A stretch of 64,000 nucleotides of DNA from Echinarachnius parma (lineage: Eukaryota; Echinodermata; Echinoidea; Clypeasteroida; Echinarachniidae), in contig JBAMJV010003295.1 in the NCBI GenBank assembly GCA_037951105.1, forward strand, positions 62,001-126,000, written 5' to 3'. The translations under genes were made by a program, and so were the position numbers. Every line of letters begins with the position of its first letter. Position 1 is the stretch's first letter. The notes below the pieces were generated by a model. That model was not told the DNA's origin. It saw only the letters and a program-made list of their open reading frames with translations, and made no database searches. Shown piece after piece: positions 41,366 to 52,989 of the stretch.

Positions 41366-41905
41366 TTAAAGGGATAGTATAGTTTTGGTAAGGCTGAACT
41401 TTAGTAACCAAACCTGGACAGTATCATTATAAAATAATGGTTATAACTCCACCATGCTCTGAATGTATACAAAATTACAAACGACTAAGTAAAAAGCCCG
41501 TTATCATTCAAAAAGAGCCATTAAAACACAAGAGGGCGCTTTCTTAAAAGGCATTGGTTTCAATCATTTTCATACAAAATTATGTATGTGATGTTTTATT
41601 GAAATGATGAATAAATAGAGAGATCATCAACAACTATTTAAAAAACGCTTTTGAAAATTTTTGAAAAAGTGCAAGCATTTTTGTAATTTTTGGAAAAATC
41701 ATCTAATTATTTGGGCCCCAAATAATTATAAGATCAGATATATTTATTGATATTTGAGCCGTTTCTGGGTCGATATTGACCAAATAAAGTTTATTCTGCC
41801 ATTAAAATTGCATGTTCTCTCAAATTCGACACTCAGTTTTTCATTACCTCACAAAAAAATGAGATGTGCAGCGCCCTCTCTACCAAAACTAAACTACCCC
41901 TTTAA
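41366..41905. mobile_element. MITE family A copy 6
   Basis: TTAAAGGGATAGTATAGTTT to AAACTAAACTACCCCTTTAA, about 540 bp, all internal family blocks present (ACACAAGAGGGCGCT, GGGCCCCAAATAATTAT). TTAA at both ends. Confidence 0.85.
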
Positions 41906-43095
41906 ATAATTGTATAGAACGAAGCACATAAAGGCAATTATCTGTGCCGCTGTTGATTGGCAACTAATTAATCTTGTAAAAAAAATTCCCGCGTGCATTT
42001 TGAATGCGCAATAAGACCTCTTATAACTATTTTTATCACGTGTATAATTATTAGAACTGGCATCTCTGTCTTCTTTTCATGGCGTGATTATTGTCCAGTT
42101 ACCGAACTTAAAGGGAACCCAAAACCTCAACATAATTATTTCGTCGGTTGTGAAAAGAAAAAGACGGTAACTAAATGTTTATGCAGTTCTTCTAAAATAA
42201 TTCCATTTAAAGTTTGGGAGCCATGTGGAGAGCAAATTGAGATCTTTATTATTGTATTTTTTAAATTAATATTTCAAATATTATTATTTGAAAATTTCAC
42301 AGCACATACAGAAGGCTCTGAATTACAAGATGGTATGCAGAACTTAACGCCATGCTCATTCTCATCATATATAGTTATGCTGTCAATGTATTAGTATTCC
42401 ATTCCACCAACAACTAGATAAATTTGATATACATAAACTGATATAAAGTATTGAACAAAAATTCACTAACAAAAACCTTCATAGAGCCCTATAGCTCAGC
42501 AGAAAAAAAAAATCACATCAATATATTTATCAGAACTTTAAGGTGAAGCAACATTTCTATACGAACAATGTGTACGTTTAAATCCAAACAGTAGTATTGG
42601 GAACGCCCAATACACACACAAAGACATGTATGGTTTCATCACTAAGCATGTGACTCTCTATTTGATAGTGACGACAAACCGTGTTAACTGGCAGTAGACA
42701 ATGGAAGACAAAGATGGCTTCAGTTAAAATGCTACATCCAATAGGACTTTGTATAATAATACCGAACCAAAACAAAAAATAATTCAAATTAAAGAAACAA
42801 ATATCGAACAAAGAACTAACTTAATGTAGGCTTTTACAAATTATACAAATGATTGTCTTTGGCGTTGGTCTCCTTTAAGATGAGTAAAGCAATCAAATAA
42901 CACGTGCAAAGCAATCTCGTGGTCCTAGAAATACTCGATATGATGATACAGCAAGAAAATACCGGAACTCTGAAACAAAAAAGCAATAAACCGCTTGGTA
43001 ACCGATATATATAGAAGATAGCACGCGATATACGGTTCATATTGGAAAATTATTACCAATTAAGTACCGCAAACTGCATGAAAAGGAACTCCTCC
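41906..43095. other. Intergenic sequence
   Basis: A 133-codon + strand frame (41993-42394) begins in AT-rich DNA, has no recognisable domain and is not bounded by convincing splice sites; rejected as a gene. Confidence 0.4.
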
Positions 43096-43259
43096 TCATA
43101 CAGGCCCGTAGCCAGGATTTTTCAAGTGGGGGGGGGGGGGGGGGGGGGGGGTCTGTTCCCAAAATTGTTTTTGTGGCCGAGACCGAGACTACTTGTTTAG
43201 TTGTGTAAACGGGTGGGGGGAGTTGCCAGCAAGACCCCCCTGGCTACGGGCCTGTCATA
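43096..43259. mobile_element. MITE family E, intact copy with TSD
   Basis: CAGGCCCGTAGCCAGGATTT at 43101 is mirrored by CTGGCTACGGGCCTG ending 43254. The 5-bp direct repeat TCATA flanks both sides (43096-43100 and 43255-43259). The interior has a G tract of about 24 and GGCCGAGACCGAGAC. Non-coding. Confidence 0.9.
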
Positions 43260-43607
43260 CTACATACAATGTATACAATTTACTTTTTATATTAAAACTC
43301 ATTACCAATTTAGGACCTGAAACTATTTAATAAATCAACCCTTTCATGCTGTAGGTTATACAATTGCATTTTTTATTGAAAATAGTATACGGTGTATACT
43401 TTTTTTTGTAAATTATTATTTTCTTCTTGATTCATGATTGATTTGATGACTTCACATTAATTTATACATTTAAGATAGATTGAGACAAGGGAAAAAGAAA
43501 GCGTCCAAGAAAATGAGAGATAGAGATAACTAAATATATAGAGAGATGAAACATAGGAAGAGATGGGGATTGAAAAAGAGGTGCAAAGGCGAATAGAGTA
43601 CAGAAGC
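43260..43607. other. Intergenic sequence
   Basis: Nothing recognised; purine-rich from 43480. Confidence 0.35.
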
Positions 43608-43984
43608 CATGACGTCATTAAAATCGTTTTTTTGAATTTTCAAATTTGAACTTCATTTTCCGAAAGAGCATAACAAATAATGTCTAAATACCAAAAATCT
43701 ATTGAATATGTTCAGTATTGCCTGAGATATGCCCATTCGAATTAATTTTTTGTCAATAGGCAACCAGTGTTATAGTGGTCTGATTCATAACTTTATGAAC
43801 CAGAGCACTACAGTATATCACTGATTGCCCATTGAAGTAAAATTCTTTCGGATGGGCATATCACAGCCAATACATAACATATTCTATTGATCTTTGATAT
43901 TTGGACATTATTTTTGATGCTCTTTTGGAAAATGAAGTTCAAATTTTTGAAAATTCGAAAAATTGATTTTTGATGACATCACAC
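43608..43984. mobile_element. Imperfect foldback, about 375 bp
   Basis: CATGACGTCATTAAAATCG at the left is mirrored by GATTTTTGATGACATCA at the right; arms meet near 43796 (TTATAGTGGTCTGATTCATA and TATGAACCAGAGCACTACAG). Arms differ by about 10-15% by eye. A half copy lies in the SRCR intron (about 3430-3650). Confidence 0.8.
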
Positions 43985-46495
43985 TTCACCACTCTATAGG
44001 CATGATAGAGAGAAGGTGGAAGAAGACCGAAAGACACGGGAAGATAAGAAGAAAGAAGGAAAGAGTGAGTGTGCGAGAGAGGGAGAGAGAGAGAGAGGGG
44101 AAGGGAGGGAGAGGGGGAGACAGAAAAGGAAGAGGAGGAAGAGTGGAATACTTGGCATGCATGAGGGTGTCAAAAGCATGAGTGCACTATAAAGTAGCAC
44201 CTCCTGGAATGCTCCCATGGGAGTGGAGAAAGTGCACAATATAGTGCGGAAGTGTATCAAATGGCCGATATTAGATGCAGGTCCCTCTGGGAGAACATAG
44301 CAAAAAGAGCACTGAAGAAGCTAACCTGGATAAAGAAGACTACAAAAACAAAAAAAAAGAAGACAAAATAATAAAGAGATAACAAACAGAGTAAAAGTAG
44401 AAACTAACAAGAGTTGGAGAACAAGTTTGTACGGTAATATACGTGTGTGTGCAAGTAATTTTTCTCGGGATATTATAATGTTGTTGCTCATGGAATTGCC
44501 ATAAATATGATACTATAAATAATCGTATTATTATTCACAATAATGATTAAAAGTATATATTGCAGTTTTTGTGTAGAACATTGCTCTTACTCAGTATCAA
44601 ATTCGATCTTTATTCAATTATAATAATTATATTTACTTTCCTTATTAATTCATAATTAATAAATAATTAAGAAATTCATAAATAACATTTGCAAAATATA
44701 AAATGGCATACAAATTATTGTATAACTAAAACCATAATCTCTTAATATTGTATGGGCTTTTCTTTCTGTGAACTGTGCAACAATCGAGAAACAGTGGATT
44801 GAGAAATACAACGTTTACAAAGAAAAAAATGCACGATTCCATCTTCTGAATTCGACAGTTTGTATTTTCTAAGTAGTAATGGCTCATTGCCAGCTTATTT
44901 CAATTCATATTTCGTACACATCTGATGTGATGAAGATAAGATATGAATCGCAGAAGTAAAAAGGAAAACTAAATATCATATCCCATTAATTCAGCTTACT
45001 AATTTATTCCAGGTATGACGTAACTAAGTGGCCATGCCTGTTATCTGTGTCGGTGGACCTCCCTTGGGATATGGGGATAATATCAAACCTGAAAGCAAGA
45101 AGAAATGTAACATATCAATATTTGAAAGAAAAAAAAGAAGAAATACCAATGAAAAGGGTCGCAACCATCTCGCTGATTGATCCGATTGACCTGTTTTGAA
45201 CTTAGGAACGAGACAAAACCATAAATAAAAAGGGAAGGACAAATAAGAAACCTATGAACACATATGAAAGAAAGGAACACACATATGACATAATATAAAC
45301 ACAAAAAAACGAAAAAGAGAAAGAAAAACACTAAAGAAAAAAGAAATGGGGTTGGTCATTGGCTCGTTTTATACACGTTTACAAACTACCGGAAAGATAC
45401 CTTAATCGAAAAACCAGTCTCTGTATTGAAGGTTGTTTCACTGAGACTACGATTGTCTTCACTGGGGTATACGCATTGCTAACACTTTATTTCCAAGCTT
45501 CTTAGAGAAAAATACTGAACAGCAACACCAACAACAAAATGTATGGTAAAATGGCTGCCAAAATGTATTTTTTGTTGTTGTATATAATTGTTTTCACACA
45601 TAAACATACTTACGATGACAGGGCCCCGCAAACATCCGAAATTGATCGTACGACTAATCAATACTGCATCTTGTATGTTATAGGGCACATAATTGTTTTT
45701 AAATTGTATTCCTTTGTATTAAGTGAAGACCAAATTCTTTGCTCTTTTTACTTTATTATAATATTATGAAATAAAAACAAGTGATAACGTCATTCGGTTT
45801 TAAGTTGACAAAGAAACTTTTAATTATTCTTCTAAAAATGATACTTGCATATTTTCACAAGTAGCAGTTTACCTACGACTAAAATAGACTCAAGATGAAG
45901 TTAATGGTATACTACACATTTTGAGCATCGTACCGCTCGTTGACAATTCAAACTTGATGCCACAGGCTATAACATCATCATGATCATGATCATTTACCTG
46001 TTTAAGTGTCTTTTGAATTGACGTTGTTATGATTATTGTGAAATATATTGTAACCATGCCAACCTTAAAAGTTATGTTGTACGTCCGTCTGGTAATATGC
46101 TCGAACCATTTATTTTTAAAGCGTTGAGCAAGTACGCTTGTCAATTAAATATATAGAGTTCAGAAATGTGTGGTAATTTAAATATGACAAATACACTGAT
46201 TTAAATTGTAATGTATAGGTGCAGAAAACATCTCTTTAAAGTATCGTTTTAATGGTATTGCATGTCTGGCCTGTGTCTACATAGAACATTATGATGATGA
46301 TGATGATGATGATTATGATGATCCACAACACTTGCATTTATCTGTTTCAAACATCAATGGCACCCGTTCCAATTCTAACACAAAGGGTGCTTTTTCAACT
46401 TTGCATTTGTTGACTTAGAAATATGTAGTACCTTTTATTCGTGCCAAATGTTTTGCCCCTCTGTGCATACAAGCCTATTTCAACTAAAGCCCTCC
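43985..46495. other. Intergenic sequence
   Basis: GA-rich microsatellite at about 44066-44140. GGAATGCTCCCATGGGAGTG at 44207 matches the motif carried by the FAM43 exon 2 shadows. An ATG repeat (GATGAT)n lies at 46290-46320. No supportable gene. Confidence 0.4.
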
Positions 46496-46718
46496 GCACA
46501 CAGAGCCGACTCGACCCGATCCGACTGGTTTTCATTCGGTAAAGCTCAGTATACGTTGCCTCAGGACTCCTGTTTTGCCGGTCTGGAGCCAGTCGGAGAT
46601 CATTCGAGGCCGATTCAACATGTTGAATCGGCTACGACCGAGCGAAACCGAGTCTATATTTAGCCTGACTAAAAAACAGTCGGATCGGGTCGAGTCGGCT
46701 CTGTGTGTGGAGGGCTTA
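46496..46718. mobile_element. Foldback with AAAGCCCTCCGCACACAGAG ends, copy 1
   Basis: Arms of about 100 bp (GCCGACTCGACCCGATCCGA in the left arm, TCGGATCGGGTCGAGTCGGC in the right) meet near 46607 at ATTCAACATGTTGAATCGG. A second copy is at 50789-50959. Confidence 0.85.
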
Positions 46719-47041
46719 ACTTGCCTTTCTCTCTTGTCTGTCCCCATCTCGTCAAAATTGTATTTAATTTTTGTTTTATAAACCTCTCTTCGGTTTCTCT
46801 CTGTATGTTTTTTTTTCTTATTTCTTCTCTCCCTTTCTCTTATTGATGTCATTTCTAAAAATCTAATTATAAATATCCTGGTGTCGCTTTTCTCATCTAT
46901 TACTTAAACCACCCCACCTCTTACGAGGTTGCCTAGCTGGAATGCTCCGCAGGGAGTGGACAGTGTGCACTTTGTATGCTGAATTGAGTGCAGTATGTAT
47001 CCGATGACCGGGGAAATAATAATGATGCGCCGCGAGCGTCA
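46719..47041. other. Intergenic sequence
   Basis: GGAATGCTCCGCAGGGAGTG at 46939 is another copy of the motif in the FAM43 exon 2 shadows. Confidence 0.4.
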
Positions 47042-47545
47042 AAAGACGAACGGAACGGAACGGGGCACTTCCCAAATAAAGATAGAGTGTTCTTTGAAAA
47101 ACGATACCAAGAACAGTAATTTTGGACAATAGTTTTTGTTGTAGGACGTCTTAAGTGAGACCATGTCAGGTTCCCATTTTTGTCATTTTTTACCAAGTCA
47201 CTGCCGGATAAATCGCACTTCCTGCCTTTCATAGCATCGAGCAGCTATGCCCATTCTCTCGGCACACAGCTGAATGCACATTAAATATGGGGCGCGTATT
47301 GCTTGTTGTTCGATGCGGCTATGACGGGCAGTAAGTGCGATTTATCGAGCACTGACTTGGTAAAAATGTACAAAAAAGGGAACCTGACATGGTGTCACTC
47401 ACAGCGCCCTAAAGCAAAAAATACACGACCAAAATGACTGTTTTTGGTATCGCTTTTCATTGGAAAAGACACCCTATCCGATGGACATAATTACTTTGTT
47501 ACTATATTTTGGGAAGTGCCCCGTTCTGTTTTTTGGGGCCACCTT
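47042..47545. mobile_element. Foldback, ACGGGGCACTTCCCAAA arms
   Basis: GGAACGGGGCACTTCCCAAA at the left is mirrored by TTTTGGGAAGTGCCCCGTTC at the right, which continues TTTTGGGGCCACCTTGT. The arms also share ACCATGTCAGGTTCCC and ATAAATCGCACTTCCTGCC-type blocks inverted. About 500 bp; relative of 33251-33382. Confidence 0.8.
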
Positions 47546-47936
47546 GTATAATTAGCCACCATTATTATTATCATTATTTATATTCCCTCTCGTTCCCCTC
47601 TATAATTACCTCTTGTCATATTTCATCGCTGACCACTCCGTATGCGTTATACGTTTATCAAACTCTTCTCTCTATTTTATTCATGTACTTTGTTTTTCTT
47701 GAATCTCCCCCTCAGTATCGTGGTCGAACTGATTTGGGGGTGGTGGTGGTGGTGGTAGTGGTGAAGGGGGGGGGGGGGGGGTCAAGAAACGGACAGGAAA
47801 CGCATACGAACGGAGAAGAACGGATTAAAATGTGTACTCTCTGTCAGGCATCCGTGTACGCTATCCAGGGATATGTGACCGGGTCCTAATGGAGGAAAAT
47901 GTTCAAGAATCTAGACTACCCTCAAATTAAACCACA
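47546..47936. other. Intergenic sequence with poly-G tract
   Basis: GGTGGT repeats and a G tract (about 47767-47781). The Val/Gly ORF is an artefact. Confidence 0.45.
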
Positions 47937-48477
47937 TAAACTGGGTTCCAAAAGAAACTTATCACTTCTTCAGAGCGACGCTCACTAAAATCCATAGCAT
48001 CAAATTGAATCATATTTAGACACAGATAAGCTATCATTCTCCTTATGAAGCATATCTGAAAAATTGAAAGGTTGCTTTTGCCAAAAAAGAGAAAAATGCG
48101 ATGGAATCGCTACAGGTCACTTTACAAAAATCACAGAAACTGCTCGCTGCGAACCTCCACGAAAGGCGGTCTATTCAGAACTTTCAATAGCTATTCATTC
48201 AACATCAAAGGCGGGTTATGTAACCACCTGGCTGGCTATTGTCCGTACCGAGCTCCGTGCCCGGAAGGCGAGCAGTTTCTGTGATTTTTGAAAAATTACC
48301 TCTTGCGATTTCACCTTATTTATTCTTTGTTGACTAAATCAAACATAATTTTGTTTAGATGTGCATGCTGAGGAATATTATAGCTAATCTATGCCCAATT
48401 ATGATTCATTTTTATGCTTTAGATTTTAATGTGTGTCGCTCTGAAGAAGTGAAAAGTTTCTTTTGGAACCCAGTTTA
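47937..48477. mobile_element. Nested foldback, about 540 bp
   Basis: Outer arms: TAAACTGGGTTCCAAAAGAA at 47937 and TTCTTTTGGAACCCAGTTTA ending 48477, extending through CACTTCTTCAGAGCGAC. An inner inverted pair TCACAGAAACTGCTCGC (about 48130) and GCGAGCAGTTTCTGTGA (about 48269) suggests a second element inserted between the arms. Confidence 0.8.
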
Positions 48478-48674
48478 TATACACAGACCCCCTTTTTGGG
48501 TACATGTCTACTCTTTCTGGTATACTTCTCACCTTGTCTCGTCTTGAATCTCCCCCTGAGTATCGTGGTCGAACTGGGGCATGTGAATTATTTTAGGAGA
48601 CACTCTTCATGTATGTATTTATTTTGTACAGAATGTCCCCCTAATGTTTGCATTGTTTTGTAACCTTGTTTTAT
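48478..48674. other. Intergenic sequence
   Basis: Nothing recognised. Confidence 0.3.
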
Positions 48675-48900
48675 TTAAAATGGTGAAAACCAATGAGCTT
48701 TTAGAGAGCGCCCTCTGTTTTAATGGCTCTTTTTTAAATTGATAACAGGCTTTTACTTATTCATTTGTATTTTTGTATTCCTTACGAGCATGGTGGAGTT
48801 ATAACTATTAGTTTGTAATGTAATGGTGCAGGTTTTGGTTACTAATATTCAGTTATACCAAAACTAAACTCTCTTTATCAAAACTCAACTATCCCTTTAA
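48675..48900. mobile_element. MITE family A copy 7, truncated
   Basis: Only the right half is present (AGAGAGCGCCCTCTGTTTTA to AACTCAACTATCCCTTTAA). The terminus is partly duplicated (AAACTAAACTCTCTTTATCA just before it). Confidence 0.75.
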
Positions 48901-50318
48901 CTTGTTAAAAGCACGTGCTCCCATTCCCCTGGCGCTACACCACAGCTCCCCTCTCTCTATTTATTCATCTCTTGCTTTTATATTTCTCTCACTATATCAC
49001 CACCTCTCTCTTCTTCTCAGTAATTCATCCGGCACCTGGAACCTTCTTTCAGAAATTTTTTTCTCATTCTTTTTCTTCCTCTAATGTATTTTCGTATCTC
49101 TTCCTCTTATCTATCTATGATCTCCCGATCACACCCTCGCTGTGAAGTTCTATTCTATCTCACCCTTCCTCTGTTCATTCCATAACCACTCTATTTAATC
49201 ATATAACCACTCTCCTCTCCCACACGCGATCTCTCTTGAACTATTCACAGTATCTTCACGTTTCTCATTCTCTTTTGAGTTCACTTTAGCACGTGCAGCA
49301 CTATAATTATATTAATTTGCACAAAAAAACAGTCAGGCGGCACGAAATTTCTACGTCAATTTTAACAAATTTAATAGCCATTGGCATTTGTCAGTTCTCA
49401 TTGATCACTCTATAAAAAAATAAGATGCATGTTTTTTACAGTTTCGATAAATTTCATTATAAATAATATAATTTGATACTGAATACAATTTGATTGAAAG
49501 ACAGTGTGCACAAATAGAGACAATTACATATACCTCACGAATACTCTGGTCAACACATCAAGACTGACTAGTTTCGAGGTAAAAGACATAGCATAGTTAG
49601 AAACATATTACAGATCCTACATCGTCGTGCCATTGATGGCGTTTTTCAAAGGGAGGCGCTGTGTTAAAATCACGCCGTGCGCCCTTCAGCTTTTATACAC
49701 GAGAACTTCGTGAACGCGGTTTCTCCGATTCTAAATACAATCGACGTAGCTTTAATGTGCGCATTTGTCAATTTGACCACGCAATTTAATCTACATAGTA
49801 CAAATATGACAATTTATATACACAGATACTTCTTTTTGAGAAAGGGAAAGGGAAAACATAACAAAACCCAAAACATTTATAATGAGAATGACTTAGTTTA
49901 TAATAAGCAGTAAGTGATTGTGTAAACAATCGAGTTAAATGTTTGTACCAAACAAAAATAGACATACACGTGAAGCTTTACAATAATCAATAGCACGACT
50001 GGAATTACACCATGGTCCCTGTTCTAATTAGTCCATGTTTTTTTTATCCTGTTGTACTGTTTAACAAAGCTCCACAGTTACTCAATAATAAAACCATACT
50101 ATCGTTTTATGGTTTTATGGTTTTATGACTACTTGCTTTTTACTTGTTACAGCAAGCTTTTTGGCAATATCGGAATACATGTTCGTTTAGAAATATAATA
50201 CATTGCTATCACCACAAATTAGATGGACATATTTTACAAATACATTCATTATCATTATCATCATCCTCGTAAGTATATAGGTTGGAGACTTACAAACTGT
50301 CTAAATCAGAGTTAAATA
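48901..50318. other. Intergenic sequence
   Basis: Pyrimidine-rich (CTCTCTT) 48940-49260, AT-rich afterwards; ORFs 48902-49145 are low complexity. Confidence 0.4.
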
Positions 50319-50682
50319 CAGGCCCATAGCCATGGGGGGGGGGGGGGGGGGGGGGGGGGGTGTGTACGCACCCACACACAAAAACAAATCTTCAGAAAGG
50401 TCCACTTTTTGTCGGTCTCAGGTCCACTTTTTACCGGTCGCGAGTTCACTTTTTATCAGTCTTGACCATCTAAACAAATAGTCTCCCCTCCTGATTACAC
50501 AATTTAACCAATGGTCTTGGTCTAGGCTTCGAAAGTTTTTGCCGACGGACAACACCCCCCCCCCCCCCCCCCCACTAATACGACTCTCAACCAGTGGTCT
50601 CGGTCTCGGCTACATTCGGTCTCGGTCCCGTTTTCACAAATTATGCACCCCCTTGAAAAATCGTGGCTACGGGCCTGAAATA
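50314..50682. mobile_element. MITE family E, long copy with TSD
   Basis: CAGGCCCATAGCCATGG begins at 50319 and CGTGGCTACGGGCCTG ends at 50677. The flanks are AAATA on both sides (50314-50318 and 50678-50682). Interior: G tract of about 27, C tract of about 18, and many GGTCTCGG/GGTCCACTTTTT motifs. It matches the 43096-43259 copy in TSD length. Confidence 0.9.
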
Positions 50683-50788
50683 TAACATTAAATGATTTCT
50701 TTTATTGTATCTTCACAATATCTAGTACTTGTCTTCATGTTCTTATTATCGATACGCTCTCATGGTTTACACAATATAATAATTAGCG

Positions 50789-50959
50789 TTAAAGCCCTCC
50801 GCACACAGAGCCGACTGGTCTTCAGTCAGGCTCGGTCTCGAATGACCTCCGACTGACTCCCGATTGGCGAAATCGGAGTCATGGGACAAGGAATACTGAG
50901 CTGATCCGACTGAAAAGCACTCTGATCGGGTCGAGTCGGCTTTGTCTGCGCCGGCTTAA
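50789..50959. mobile_element. Foldback with AAAGCCCTCCGCACACAGAG ends, copy 2
   Basis: TTAAAGCCCTCCGCACACAG to CTTTGTCTGCGCCGGCTTAA, with CGATCAG/CTGATC and CCGACTGA blocks inverted. Smaller and more diverged than 46496-46718. TTAA at both edges. Confidence 0.75.
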
Positions 50960-51510
50960 AGGTAAATGGTAACAGTGTCGGAAGATAGATTACAAAACTG
51001 TTCTGTATAATATGGGAGGCTGAATGCACTATAATGTACATTACGTATCGCTTGGAAAAATATATTTTTTGGGAATACACACAATATATCTGTATAAAAA
51101 CGTTACGCGTCTCGTTAAAATCAGTGTTCTTATTTTTTTGTAATTTTTACAATTTTGTTCGTATCTTCGATTTCACGGAATATTCTGCAAGTATATATAA
51201 TGTCATTGTGATTTAGGAGTATTTTGATTTCGTTTAAACATATACTTTATTGCGTAATGTCTTTGATCTTGAATACATTCTGCTATAAATGAATACATGT
51301 ATACTTTCATGAATTATAATTTCTACATACATTTTATATTTGCAAATGTGCGTTAAAAAAATTGCACAGGTTATGACAATATTTTCGAGGCACGAAACAC
51401 TCCCATTAGCATCCACCTTGATGAAGTATAATTATCACCAATTTGGTTAGACGTAATATTTTCTCCGACTGGACCAAAAAGTCCGTAGAGGGCGGCATTG
51501 TATCCTCAGC
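50960..51510. other. Intergenic sequence
   Basis: Nothing recognised. Confidence 0.35.
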
Positions 51511-51738
51511 AGTAGAGTCCCTTTATAGAGAGAGTTGCGACAACTATTGTACACAAATGGAAACAAAATGGCGACAGCTGTTTTAAGTTACTGCATGCAG
51601 GAATGCTGAGTTCAACAATGCGCTAAACTATGACTGAACCTCTTTAAGCATTCAGTGGTTTAAATTCCTTTTGCCATTTTGTATCCATTTTGTGCACAAT
51701 TATAGATGTCGCAACTCCCTCTATAAAGGGATTCTACT
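51511..51738. mobile_element. Foldback with AGTAGAGTCCCTTTATAGAG ends
   Basis: AGTAGAGTCCCTTTATAGAG and AGAGTTGCGACA are mirrored by TGTCGCAACTCCCTCTATAA and AGGGATTCTACT. ATGGAAACAAAATGGC and GCCATTTTGTATCCAT continue the pairing. About 228 bp. Confidence 0.85.
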
Positions 51739-52239
51739 CAGCAGATCCCCAGCCACATGTTCAGCGAAGGAGCGAACTTGGAGAAATAGCAACCCCTTCC
51801 CAGATGGAAGAAAATCGCCTAGAACAGTGGCTCTCCTCACTTTGGTACATGTTTGTTCTTTCATAATTTCACAATTTTAAACAATAGGCCCATCATTCAA
51901 AGATGAACGTTGTAATTATGTTATAATTTATTATGACATCTTCTTTTCAAGGCCTATGTCTGACGTGTCTGTATACGAATGATTTTGGCCTAGTGATAGC
52001 ACTTCAATAAAATCGTAACAATTTCAACAATAAAAACAGTCCATGGATCATTAATGACATGCCATGTTATTGTAGCACAATATTACAACAACTAATAAAT
52101 AAGTTCATAACATTTTACTTTGGCTGTACTTGAGAAAGCGTTTCAATTGGAACTCTTTCCTGTCAAGTACTCCTTTTAGCACACATTGGATCGCGATAAG
52201 AACTTGAGCGTAACTTATCTTGTGAATGAAACAAACGCG
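51739..52239. other. Intergenic sequence
   Basis: Nothing recognised. Confidence 0.35.
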
Positions 52240-52340
52240 CTGGATTGGGAATCGAACCCTTGACAAATATGACTTTCGCATTCAAAGACAAAAGCTCAAC
52301 CAATAAACCAATAAATCTCCGTGTTACATGGGAGTTACAA
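52240..52340 (-). repeat. Degenerate tRNA-like (SINE?) segment
   Basis: On the - strand GGGTTCGATTCCCAATCCAG is a good B box, with TTGGTTGAGCTTTTGT upstream as a weak A box. The arms do not fold as a functional tRNA. Confidence 0.4.
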
Positions 52341-52549
52341 GATCTCAAATGCCTTTGGAAAACTGATCACGACTTCTCAAGGCATGTCTATTTTGGTACT
52401 AGTTTTACAAAAGACATTTGTAAGAACAGTTCTACCTTTGATCAATGTTGTCTGATAATGATTTGTCTTTCAGAATAAGGCTCCACTCTGTACACGATGA
52501 AACCAAGGAGAAGGAACGATTGAATAATGACACAACAGTGTTCATAGAA

Positions 52550-52905
52550 ATAGTCGATCGCCTCTACTCAATTTGGCATTAGATTAGAATGCATTTACTG
52601 TTCTGATCCATATTGATGATAATCATGATGGTCATGATGGTGATGATCATTTGCAGATCTTAGTCTCTCGCTAGTTTCTATCATCACACGATCGTGGAAG
52701 GCAGCAGACAGAGTAATAAAATCACGAAGCAAATCGATCGCCTCTGCTCAGTTTGGCACGACATTAGAAGGTCCTTACTATTTTCAGGCAACCTTGACAT
52801 TCAGATAAAAGATCCTGCCTTGTCTTTACTCTCACCATACGATCTCGAAAGGCAGAAGCCGCGGTGAAATGTCAAAATCACAATCGATCGCTTTTGCATA
52901 TAAAT
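52550..52905. repeat. Three diverged tandem units, parent unknown
   Basis: TCGATCGCCTCTGCTCAGTT and relatives start at about 52553, 52735 and 52883, and ACGATC-TGGAAGGCAG-AG variants recur between them. Unit about 150-180 bp, comparable to the exon shadows. Confidence 0.55.
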
Positions 52906-52989
52906 ATTTAATTTTGTGAATCTTTGTCCTTTTTGGATTGATCTTAATTGACAAAGATGATGACGATGGTGATGATGGTCATGATTTTA

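Noticed and set aside
41993..42394. 133-codon + strand ORF
   Set aside because: AT-rich, ILF-rich composition, no domain, no splice or polyadenylation context.
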